From contig CAJXBY010000077.1 of assembly GCA_913051905.1 (NCBI GenBank), positions 1 through 11,279 on the forward strand: a DNA stretch of 11,279 bases, given 5' to 3'. The notes under the pieces were generated by a model that saw only the letters and a list, made by a program, of their open reading frames with translations, was not told the origin of the DNA and searched no databases. The first letter of the stretch is position 1; each line of letters begins with the position of its first letter. This document shows positions 1 to 5,830 of the stretch, one piece after another. The DNA is from an uncultured Gammaproteobacteria bacterium. Its GTDB lineage: Bacteria; Pseudomonadota; Gammaproteobacteria; Arenicellales; UBA868. Position numbers and translations under genes: made by a program.

Positions 1-1609
1 CCGTGGCGCCCAGCATCTCCTCACCCTGGGTCTGCAGTTCCGACCACACCGCATCGATCTCACCGGCATCCAGGTCAGTCAGCTGCCGGTAGAGCGTCCT
101 CCCATAGTCCTGCCGGATATCAGTGACGACCAGCCCCAGAGCCGAGAATCCGCCTGGAACCGGTGGAACGATGATCCGGGGAATATCAAGTTCTTCGGCC
201 AACGCAGCGGCGTGAATCGGGCCAGCGCCACCAAAAGCCACCAGGCTGAATTCCCGCGGGTCGTGGCCCCGTTCGATCGAGACGATTCGCAGTGCCTCGG
301 CCATGCCGTTATTCACGATTTCACGGATCGCAGCGGCGGCCTCTAGGGCAGTCATTTTCATCGGCCGGCCGATCTTCTCCTCCAGCACCTGCTCGGCACG
401 CTGAAAATCAATCGGTAGATCACCGGCTAACAGCGAGTGGGCGTCCAGATAACCCAGCACAAGGTTAGCGTCGGTGACGGTCGGTTCGTCCCCGCCATTT
501 GCGTAGCACACAGGGCCCGGCTCCGCGCCGGCACTCTGGGGCCCAACCCGGAGTGAACCCGCCGGATCAATCCAGGCAATACTGCCCCCGCCGGCGCTGA
601 CCTCGGCGAGATCGATCACTGGCACACGGATGGGGTGACCTGTTCCCGTCATCCAGCGGTTCTGACTGCCCGAACCGCCGACCTCATACTCGGCGGTCAC
701 TTCGACCTGGCCATCCTGAATCAGGCTGGCCTTGGCGGTCGTACCGCCCATATCGAAAGAGATCAGGTTGGGTTCACCCAGCTGTGTCCCGATCAGCTGG
801 GTTGCAATCACGCCGGCGGCAGGCCCGGATTCGACAGAGTTGACCGGCAGTCGAAGTGCTTCGGGCACGTCGAACACCCCCCCTGTTGAACCCATCACCC
901 GCAACTCGGGTAATCCCAGGCCGGCAACTGCGGCTTCCAACCGCTTCAGATAGGATTCGAGTATCGGACCGACGTAGGCACAAACCGCCGTGGTGCTGGT
1001 CCGTTCGAACTCACGCACCTCCGGCAAAACTTCGCAGGACAGAAAAACCGGCACGCCGGGCAGTGCTTCGCGCAGTGCCGCACCGAGCCTCCGTTCGTGC
1101 TCATCGTTCAGAAAAGAGAACAGCAGCGTGACGGCAACGGCCTCTACCTCGAGTTCTCTGAGCACCTTGACCAGATTCGGAATCTCAGATTCTGCCAGCG
1201 GCACCACCACCGCCCCGCTGGCATCGAGGCGTTCCGTGATCTCCAGTCGGCGGTGCCTTGGTACCAGCACCCTCGGCGGGTCCTGAAACATGTCATACAG
1301 ATCCGAACGAGCTGACCGGCGCAATTCCAGAACATCCCGGAACCCACGGGTACTGATCAGTGCGGTACGGGCACCCTTCTCCTGCAGAATCGCATTGGTT
1401 ACGACTGTGGTGGCGTGGGAGAGCAATGAAACGTCATCGGGCGGGACGCCATAACGACCAATAGCATCCTGCAGACCAGCTAATACGCCTTGACCAAAAT
1501 CTCCAGGGGTGGTCGGGGTCTTCGCAATACCGATGGTGCCATCGGTATCATTGACGAGGACCACATCCGTGAAAGTACCACCAATATCAATGCCGAGTCG
1601 CCATCCCAT
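1..1609 (-). CDS. hyuA: Hydantoinase/5-oxoprolinase family protein, HyuA-type subunit (3' end cut by window edge)
   Basis: The frame is open from the ATG at 1609 to the window edge: 536 residues and no stop, against roughly 690 for a full HyuA, so about 150 C-terminal residues are missing. Members of this family hydrolyse 5-oxoproline, hydantoins or related cyclic amides with ATP, usually together with a HyuB subunit encoded just downstream, which would be to the left of this window. Seen in the translation: the N-terminal ASKHA phosphate loop GIDIGGTFTDVV (residues 6-17), STGGV (241-245), SGPAAGV (261-267), the second nucleotide motif FDMGGTTAK (285-293), the SAGGGSIA segment (338-345), the EPGPVCY metal-site region (363-369) and AFGGAGPIHA (458-467). 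The start is set by GGGAGGG at 1616-1622, six bases upstream of ATG, and by the family motif beginning at residue 6. It is transcribed away from the D-aminoacylase-like gene. The family is clear; the substrate (hydantoin, oxoproline, acetone-carboxylase-like or other) is not. Confidence 0.93.
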   Translation of the reverse strand, partial: MGWRLGIDIGGTFTDVVLVNDTDGTIGIAKTPTTPGDFGQGVLAGLQDAIGRYGVPPDDVSLLSHATTVVTNAILQEKGARTALISTRGFRDVLELRRSARSDLYDMFQDPPRVLVPRHRRLEITERLDASGAVVVPLAESEIPNLVKVLRELEVEAVAVTLLFSFLNDEHERRLGAALREALPGVPVFLSCEVLPEVREFERTSTTAVCAYVGPILESYLKRLEAAVAGLGLPELRVMGSTGGVFDVPEALRLPVNSVESGPAAGVIATQLIGTQLGEPNLISFDMGGTTAKASLIQDGQVEVTAEYEVGGSGSQNRWMTGTGHPIRVPVIDLAEVSAGGGSIAWIDPAGSLRVGPQSAGAEPGPVCYANGGDEPTVTDANLVLGYLDAHSLLAGDLPIDFQRAEQVLEEKIGRPMKMTALEAAAAIREIVNNGMAEALRIVSIERGHDPREFSLVAFGGAGPIHAAALAEELDIPRIIVPPVPGGFSALGLVVTDIRQDYGRTLYRQLTDLDAGEIDAVWSELQTQGEEMLGAT

Positions 1610-1649
1610 CCAGAGCCCTCCCTGATCCGGTACCACCTCTCATACATTG

Positions 1650-1659
1650 TGGTCAACCA
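1650..1659. promoter_or_regulatory. TGGT-CA-ACCA dyad, possible operator at the hyuA start site
   Basis: The dyad TGGTCAACCA has perfect 4-bp arms and covers the predicted transcription start of hyuA. TGGT/ACCA half-sites are typical of GntR/FadR-type regulators (established for PdhR- and FadR-like operators). Such a short dyad occurs by chance often, so this is a suggestion only. Confidence 0.25.
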
Positions 1660-1660
1660 G

Positions 1661-1690
1661 AGCATAAACCTCCAGTTTCGAACGAATCAA
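1661..1690 (-). promoter_or_regulatory. Possible sigma70 promoter for hyuA
   Basis: On the minus strand TTGATT (1690-1685, 4 of 6 matches to TTGACA) is followed after 18 bases by TATGCT (1666-1661, 4 of 6 to TATAAT). Transcription would start near 1654, leaving a leader of about 45 bases to the ATG at 1609. The match is only moderate and was found by eye. Confidence 0.3.
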
Positions 1691-1763
1691 CCAGTAAGAG
1701 GCGGGCGTTGTGGGATTTCAGGCACAGAACAGCATGAACGGATACCCAAACTTTACAGGGACA

Positions 1764-1777
1764 CAGCCAGGAGGCTG
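1764..1777. repeat. Small stem-loop CAGCC-agga-GGCTG
   Basis: A perfect 5-bp inverted repeat with a 4-base loop, lying 26 bases left of a stronger hairpin at 1803-1824. Together they make a short structured segment inside the divergent region. No T-run follows, so it is not an intrinsic terminator. Confidence 0.4.
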
Positions 1778-1802
1778 CCCCGGGAATCCCAAGACCAGCA
1801 CG

Positions 1803-1824
1803 CGACAGGCTCAGTGGCCTGTCG
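1803..1824. repeat. 8-bp perfect hairpin in the divergent region
   Basis: CGACAGGC (1803-1810) and GCCTGTCG (1817-1824) pair perfectly across a 6-base loop. On the plus strand it is followed by the weakly T-rich TTCCTT, not by a proper U-tract. It could be an operator dyad, a leader RNA structure or a weak terminator. No gene ends next to it, which makes a plain terminator role unlikely. Confidence 0.5.
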
Positions 1825-1849
1825 TTCCTTCAACAGAATTGACCTTATA

Positions 1850-1872
1850 TTAGTTAGAACACCACCACTAAC
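1850..1872. promoter_or_regulatory. GTTAG-N10-CTAAC inverted repeat, possible regulator site
   Basis: GTTAG at 1853-1857 and CTAAC at 1868-1872 form a perfect dyad; an overlapping offset pair TTAGT (1850-1854)/ACTAA (1867-1871) is also present. The 8-mer TTAGTTAG here (1850-1857) recurs at 11250-11257 inside another inverted repeat, so the two may be sites of one regulator. This is inference from shared words only. Confidence 0.3.
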
Positions 1873-2166
1873 GCGACCACGGCCATACCGGATATGGCGG
1901 CGGTCCGCCGGCCGGCAGACATCTCAGACCACCTTTTTCTCACACCGCTCCAGGTCACGGGGAAATCGGCCCAATTCTGGATTACCACAAATTGACTGCA
2001 CTTGGATTTTCCAACCAACAAACGACGTCTAGACACAACGAACTCCTTATATTCATTATCTACTCAAGCTCCTTTGGTCACCCGGGATCACACAGGTGGG
2101 CAGAGCCTTATACCGATAGTCAGGAAAAACCACAAGGCCCTGGATCAAAATTGCTTTTCTGGATGC

Positions 2167-2195
2167 TTGAAAGCCGCGCCGGGGGTGCCTATGCT
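2167..2195 (+). promoter_or_regulatory. Sigma70-like promoter for the amidohydrolase operon
   Basis: TTGAAA (2167-2172, 5 of 6 to the -35 consensus) and TATGCT (2190-2195, 4 of 6 to the -10) are spaced by exactly 17 bases. The start would fall near 2202, giving a leader of about 57 bases. A small dyad CTTG-gat-CAAG at 2194-2204 overlaps the expected start site and could be an operator. Confidence 0.55.
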
Positions 2196-2245
2196 TGGAT
2201 CAAGATCTGAACACCAGCTCGGGACAGGCGGCCGAACCCCGGTTT

Positions 2246-2251
2246 GAGGAG
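2246..2251 (+). promoter_or_regulatory. Ribosome binding site GAGGAG fixing the amidohydrolase start
   Basis: GAGGAG lies seven bases before the ATG at 2259. A possible in-frame TTG at 2244 overlaps this site and would add five residues before the family's usual beginning, so ATG 2259 is preferred. Confidence 0.75.
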
Positions 2252-2258
2252 AGCACTG

Positions 2259-3974
2259 ATGGGACATGATCTAATCATCAAAAACGGCACCGTGATTGAC
2301 GGATCCGGTTCGCCACGCTATCAGGGAGATATTGGGATCCGGGACGGTCGAATCAGTGAGATCGGACGGATTCGTGAAGCGGCAGACCAGGTCATCGATG
2401 CCGAAGGGCGAATTGTGGCGCCTGGATTCATTGATGGGCACACCCATATGGATGCCCAGGTCGCCTGGGACCCCCTCGGTAGTTGTTCCTGCTGGCACGG
2501 CGTGACCAGTGTCGTCATGGGCAACTGCGGCTTTGCCCTCGCCCCGTGTCGGCCCGACCGGCGCGAGTGGATCGCCCGCTGCCTAGAGGCCGTTGAAGAC
2601 ATCCCGACCGAGGCGATGATGGCTGGGGTCGACTGGACTTGGGAAACCTTCCCCGAGTACCTGGACACCGTGGCAAAACTCCCCAAGGCCATTAATTATG
2701 GCGCATTTCTGGGACATTCCGCCCTGCGGATGTACGCCATGGGCGACCGGGCACTGACCGAGACAGCCAGCGATGACGATCTGCGAAAGATGGGTGCGTC
2801 AGTATCGGAAGCGCTTCAGGCCGGGGCGCTCGGGTTCAGCACGTCACGAGCGACAACCCACGTCACGCCGGACGGATCGCCCATTGCAAGTCGCATCGCC
2901 GATTGGAGTGAGATCGACTATCTGGTCGATATCATGGCTCAGCAGAACCGCGGCATATTTCAGATCGGCCCGGACATGTCCAGCGGCGAGGCACACCGGA
3001 CCTTTCTCGCACGTTTGCAACAGATCGCTGTGGACAGCGGCCGACCGGTGATGTTCGGAACGCTTTCAACCCGTCAGGGTGTGGATCCTTATCCCTGGCA
3101 GGCGCAGATGCGGTTTCTCGACGAGACGGTCGCAAAGGGTGGGCGCATGTACGGCCAAACCACGACCCGACCGATCATTGCCCTTTTTTCGATCAAATCC
3201 TACCTGCCTTTTGACAACTTACCGGCCTGGCAGGCCCTGCGCACACTGCCTATCGAGGAGCAGCGGCGGCGCTTTGCCGACCCGGCAGTGCGGGCTACCC
3301 TGGTTGCGGATGAGAACGCGATGAAACCGCGTGACAATACCTTCCAGGGCGGCGGTGCAGCGACCACGGATCCCCGAAAACCAGACTACAGCAACCTCTT
3401 CGCGCTCAAGGGTGTCGATTGGGACGACCCGACCGTTGATGAACTTGCCAGACAGCGTAACCAGCACCCGGTTGAGGTGATGCTGGATCTGATGGTCGAG
3501 GATGCGGACCAGCTGTTTATCCAGCCACTCGTGAACGAGACTCCGGAAGACGTGCTTGGCATGCTTCAGCACCCGCGTACACTGGCGACGTTCTCTGACT
3601 CTGGCGCCCATGTCTGCCAGGAAATGGGCTCTTCACTGCAGACCCACCTGCTCAGTTATTGGGTACGCAAGCGGGAGATGTTCACGTTGGAGGAAGCAGT
3701 CCGTATGGTCACCTTCGACAACGCATCGGCATTCGAACTCAATGATCTGGGTCTACTGCGCCCCGGTTACCGGGCAGATCTGGTCGTGTTTGACGAGGCC
3801 GCCATCAAACCCAAACTACCCACGGTCGAGGCTGACCTGCCCGGTGGTTCCCGCCGACTGGTGCAAAAAGCCGAAGGCATTGATGCCACGGTGGTCAACG
3901 GTGTGCCGACATTTCTGGATGGCGAGTCCACCGGTCATTATCCGGGCCAACTCCTCAAGGGACAGAGACACTGA
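2259..3974 (+). CDS. D-aminoacylase-like amidohydrolase (N-acyl-D-amino-acid deacylase family)
   Basis: 571 residues, a usual length for this metal-dependent amidohydrolase family, acting in the cytosol (no signal peptide). The N-terminal beta-sandwich opening DLIIKNGTVIDGSG (4-17) leads to APGFIDGHTHMD (54-65) with the metal-binding HxH at H61/H63. GNCGF (88-92) carries the Cys that ligates zinc in D-aminoacylases, and TFSDSGAH (444-451) carries the catalytic Asp (D447). The C-terminal GLLRPGYRADLVVFD (498-512) and VVNGVP (545-550) are the usual closing motifs. Oddly, the two later metal-ligand histidines of classical D-aminoacylase (within SHMR- and SHHK-type segments) are not seen: the corresponding stretches read GIFQIGPD (232-239) and PVMFGTLS (263-270), and between residues 202 and 402 the only His is H246. 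This suggests a distinct subgroup with a mononuclear or altered site. It hydrolyses an amide or cyclic amide by family; the substrate is unknown. It is divergent from hyuA and leads a two-gene unit. Confidence 0.88.
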   Translation: MGHDLIIKNGTVIDGSGSPRYQGDIGIRDGRISEIGRIREAADQVIDAEGRIVAPGFIDGHTHMDAQVAWDPLGSCSCWHGVTSVVMGNCGFALAPCRPDRREWIARCLEAVEDIPTEAMMAGVDWTWETFPEYLDTVAKLPKAINYGAFLGHSALRMYAMGDRALTETASDDDLRKMGASVSEALQAGALGFSTSRATTHVTPDGSPIASRIADWSEIDYLVDIMAQQNRGIFQIGPDMSSGEAHRTFLARLQQIAVDSGRPVMFGTLSTRQGVDPYPWQAQMRFLDETVAKGGRMYGQTTTRPIIALFSIKSYLPFDNLPAWQALRTLPIEEQRRRFADPAVRATLVADENAMKPRDNTFQGGGAATTDPRKPDYSNLFALKGVDWDDPTVDELARQRNQHPVEVMLDLMVEDADQLFIQPLVNETPEDVLGMLQHPRTLATFSDSGAHVCQEMGSSLQTHLLSYWVRKREMFTLEEAVRMVTFDNASAFELNDLGLLRPGYRADLVVFDEAAIKPKLPTVEADLPGGSRRLVQKAEGIDATVVNGVPTFLDGESTGHYPGQLLKGQRH

Positions 3975-3978
3975 ACGC

Positions 3979-4407
3979 ATGACACCGAATCACGACAATA
4001 ACGATTCTGCGCTGTCGGTCGACCCGGTGGCATTCATCCGTGAGGTCGAAAAGGTCTGGCAGGCCCGCGATGGCGCCATGGCGGCTGCGGGTTACACCGA
4101 AGACGCCGTGGTTTACTACGGCCAGGGGCAATGTCACTCAGGCGAACGCCTGCGGAACTGGCCTCGCCGCTGGTTCGAATACGCCCACGACCTGAAGATC
4201 AACAAAACCTACCGGGGTCATCACGGCAACTGCATCGCAGGAACATGGGAAAGCCGCTATACCCACCCGGACACCGGCAAACAGATCATCGAACGCGGAG
4301 CGGAACTCTTTTACCTTCGCGGAGACAAGGTCTACGAGCACCACATGTGGCAGCACAGCTGGCCAGAAGGTGAAGTCCCGGAAGATGCGGGGTTCTCCAC
4401 TGACTGA
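3979..4407 (+). CDS. SnoaL/NTF2-like domain protein
   Basis: 142 residues starting at ATG 3979, only 4 bases after the upstream stop (3972-3974), so translation is probably coupled to the amidohydrolase; the ribosome binding site itself is weak. The fold is suggested by a helical N-terminus (DPVAFIREVEKVWQARDG, 15-32), a YTEDAVVYYGQG strand-turn (39-50), a helix GERLRNWPRRWFEYAH (55-70), and a late sheet with AGTWESRYTH (87-96) and RGAELFYLRGDKVYEHHMW (106-124). That pattern fits the small alpha+beta cone of SnoaL/NTF2-like enzymes and binding proteins, which act as cyclases, isomerases, hydrolases or oxygenase subunits. The cluster of aromatic residues and histidines near the C-terminus (H121, H122, W124, H126, W128) would line such a pocket. 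No specific reaction can be assigned; operon position suggests it handles the substrate or product of the amidohydrolase. Confidence 0.75.
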   Translation: MTPNHDNNDSALSVDPVAFIREVEKVWQARDGAMAAAGYTEDAVVYYGQGQCHSGERLRNWPRRWFEYAHDLKINKTYRGHHGNCIAGTWESRYTHPDTGKQIIERGAELFYLRGDKVYEHHMWQHSWPEGEVPEDAGFSTD

Positions 4408-4462
4408 CCCTAGTCTCTTGGTCGCTGGACCCCGCCACAAAACTAGCCGGTGAGATCGGTTC

Positions 4463-4491
4463 AAAAAATGCCTCGCCCGGGCGGCGGGGCA
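4463..4491 (-). terminator. Rho-independent terminator, minus strand
   Basis: A 9-bp GC-rich stem, 4469-4477 with 4483-4491 (one G-T wobble), closes a 5-base loop. On the minus strand it is directly followed by six Ts (plus-strand A-run 4463-4468). It ends the transcript carrying the Cys-rich small protein, about 210 bases past that gene's stop. It also sits 61 bases after the SnoaL-like gene, but on the plus strand no T-run follows, so it should act mainly leftwards. Confidence 0.75.
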
Positions 4492-4574
4492 ACCCACTCT
4501 ACAGATAGGAGGGGCGGCCTAACGCCGGACCGGCACGGCGGCCAAGTCCTTGTAGCGCTCTACGCGGATCACCG

Positions 4575-4592
4575 TTCTGACCTAGATCAGAA
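4575..4592. repeat. 18-bp near-perfect palindrome
   Basis: TTCTGA and TCAGAA arms (4575-4580, 4587-4592) flank CTAG at the centre; only one symmetric position is mismatched. It lies in the roughly 290-bp stretch between the SnoaL-like stop and the Cys-rich protein's stop, that is inside the long 3' leader-out of the minus-strand transcript. It may be an RNA hairpin or a protein-binding dyad. Confidence 0.45.
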
Positions 4593-4681
4593 AACGCTTC
4601 AGGCAGCCACCACCCGCACCAAAGTCCGGTTGGAAGCCCTACCCGCCGATTCAGAGCACATTAGACCGAGCAGTGGTAACC

Positions 4682-4696
4682 GTCTCAGCCTGAGAC
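4682..4696. repeat. Stem-loop GTCTCA-gcc-TGAGAC just after the Cys-rich gene
   Basis: Perfect 6-bp arms with a 3-base loop start five bases beyond the stop of the minus-strand small gene. No T-run follows on the minus strand, so it is probably a 3'-end stabilising or Rho-related structure, with the real terminator further left at 4463-4491. Confidence 0.4.
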
Positions 4697-4701
4697 TGTC
4701 G

Positions 4702-4896
4702 TCAGACGCTGCAGCTCATGTCGGCCCCGCAGCACATCGGGGACTTGATCATGCCGCAACCATCGGGGCATTTTGTGACAGCAACTGTCTTGCCCTCGTC
4801 AGTGGTGATGTGGTCATGAACAAGTTCACCGCCACACTTGGCGCATTTCATACCGGTCACACCCATTCCGCATTGCTCACAGACATATTCAGCCAT
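4702..4896 (-). CDS. 64-aa Cys-rich zinc-ribbon-like protein
   Basis: Nine cysteines in 64 residues: CEQCG (C6, C9), CAKCG (C18, C21), CPDGCG (C43, C47), the CC pair at 55-56, and C62. The CxxC-x8-CxxC half looks like a zinc ribbon or rubredoxin-like knuckle. The second half CPxGCGMIKSPMCCG has its own metal-site look, with H27 and H29 between them. The start at 4896 has GGAGAC about six bases upstream, and the composition is far from random, so I consider it a real gene although small. It resembles conserved hypothetical mini-proteins of proteobacteria that I recognise by sight but for which I know no function; zinc or Fe-S binding is inference. It lies 224 bp downstream of the SufE-like gene on the same strand and could share its transcript. 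No clear promoter was found in the gap. Confidence 0.8.
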   Translation of the reverse strand: MAEYVCEQCGMGVTGMKCAKCGGELVHDHITTDEGKTVAVTKCPDGCGMIKSPMCCGADMSCSV

Positions 4897-5120
4897 GTTG
4901 CGTCTCCATTGTTGGGTTCCTCGAGGCCGCTACACCCCTGAACAGCTATCGCGTAGGGGCGGTTTGATCCCAGGGGAACACTCCCGATGTGGTTTCAATT
5001 GTGTGACCACAGAAGCGGTGGATTCAACAACACATTTTTCGGGGTATCTTCAGGCCGACCGTGGATTCTTTTTTTGGCCGGTGTCGACCGCACATCACAG
5101 CACCGCGGCGCAACGGCGGT

Positions 5121-5528
5121 CTACACGAGTTGCAGCCTGCCCTGCATCATCTCGATCATCTGGTAGAACCCGTTGGTGCGGTTCATGGACAGTAGTTCAT
5201 CCATCTTGATGGCGCGAAAGTGCTCGGTGGTGATCTGCTGGGCCTCTTCGATCGGTGAGGAATTGAAAATATCGAGCAGCATGTAAGCATAGCCGCCAGC
5301 AATCATTGCATTGCTGTAGGCCTTGAATCGATCCTCCTCCCAGTCGACATACAGATCGAACTGACAATAACTCACTTTGGTCTGGTCTGAGCGCCTGCTC
5401 TCACTCAGCGGGTCATTGGCAAGTTTCTGTCCCAGGGTAATCATCCAGCGATAAACTTCCATGCTGTCGATCGCCCGCAAGGCCTCGATGTTGTCCTTGT
5501 ATTCCGTGATTTTATCGATGAAACCCAT
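5121..5528 (-). CDS. SufE-like Fe-S cluster assembly / sulfur acceptor family protein
   Basis: 135 residues, matching the roughly 138 of SufE. SufE accepts persulfide sulfur from the cysteine desulfurase SufS on a conserved Cys. Here the landmarks are YRWMITLGQKL (26-36, the helix before the active loop), VSYCQFDLYVDW (52-63, with C55 at the persulfide position where SufE has GCQSQVW), FKAYSNAMIAGGYAYMLLDIF (68-88, the counterpart of the SDAAIVKGLIA helix), SPIEEAQQI (91-99) and LLSMNRTNGFYQMIEMMQ (112-129, where SufE has LTPSRSQGL). The start at 5528 follows GGAAAG five bases upstream; extending to 5693 would add 55 residues that look non-coding. Changed residues around the Cys (YCQF for GCQS) and NRTNG for SRSQG suggest a divergent branch with perhaps another partner. 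No SufS or other suf gene is in the window. Confidence 0.78.
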   Translation of the reverse strand: MGFIDKITEYKDNIEALRAIDSMEVYRWMITLGQKLANDPLSESRRSDQTKVSYCQFDLYVDWEEDRFKAYSNAMIAGGYAYMLLDIFNSSPIEEAQQITTEHFRAIKMDELLSMNRTNGFYQMIEMMQGRLQLV

Positions 5529-5830
5529 CGTCTTTCCAGCCCGTCGGTTGAGAATTAAAGCCCCGGCGAGACACCTTTGGTTACAGTTAATCCAATGCCG
5601 ATCGCGGTGCCGAGCGCTTATTATGACATTCTGGCAGGTGATCGCGTCGTGAGCAGCTACCTTCACCAATACAGCAAGCGACACATCGACCACCCTCGAC
5701 CATCAACAGACAGAGCTTTGCAGGGCGCTACAGTAAAATGGCAACCGAGGAGAGAGACCCGTGCCGGCCGCTATTGTTTTAAAGGCATCCCAACGCGTTC
5801 TGACCCGGCGAGCCGGCTGACCCGGAACCG
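5529..5830. other. 302-bp divergent region between the SufE-like gene and pcm
   Basis: No recognisable gene. Possible AT-rich -10 elements occur in both directions, for example CATAAT on the minus strand at 5624-5619, but without convincing -35 partners. It contains a short candidate leader ORF with a strong ribosome binding site directly before pcm (5761-5820). Confidence 0.4.
5761..5820 (+). CDS. Candidate 19-codon leader ORF before pcm
   Basis: A GTG at 5761 is preceded at 5747-5756 by an unusually strong purine-rich site, GAGGAGAGAG, and opens 19 sense codons ending with TGA at 5818-5820, ten bases before the pcm GTG. Pcm itself has only a weak site (GGAA), so ribosomes loaded here could re-initiate on pcm. 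The peptide has no telling composition. It may be chance; the strong site in front of a frame that stops right before pcm is the only evidence. Confidence 0.3.
   Translation: MPAAIVLKASQRVLTRRAG

Larger units (their letters stand above)
1610..2258. other. 649-bp divergent intergenic control region
   Basis: This gap separates two divergent starts and holds no convincing gene. Frames inside it are short, lack family motifs and lack good ribosome binding sites. What can be seen: a possible minus-strand promoter near the hyuA start, a small TGGT-ACCA dyad, two stem-loops around 1764-1824, a GTTAG/CTAAC inverted repeat at 1850-1872, an AT-richer stretch around 1830-2060 with the 9-mer CCTTATATT at 1843-1851 and again at 2045-2053, and a good plus-strand promoter at 2167-2195. 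The length exceeds what two simple promoters need, so a regulator-binding array or a small RNA is possible but unproven. Confidence 0.6.

Noticed and set aside
1490..2032. 180-codon plus-strand frame starting opposite hyuA
   Set aside because: It overlaps the strongly supported hyuA start on the other strand, has no family motif and a low-complexity, Arg/Ser-rich translation.
1854..2036. 60-codon minus-strand frame with a hydrophobic C-terminus in the divergent region
   Set aside because: GTG start without a clear ribosome site, no recognisable motif, and a length easily reached by chance in GC-rich DNA.
4450..4941. 163-codon plus-strand frame across the Cys-rich gene
   Set aside because: It is antisense to the conserved-looking Cys-rich protein and runs through the terminator hairpin; the translation has no family features.
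5060..5080. Seven-T run on the plus strand near 5069-5075 as a terminator
   Set aside because: No stable GC-rich stem directly precedes it, and no plus-strand gene ends nearby.
5529..5693. 55-residue N-terminal extension of the SufE-like protein
   Set aside because: The protein aligns with SufE from the ATG at 5528, which has its own ribosome site; the extension looks non-coding.
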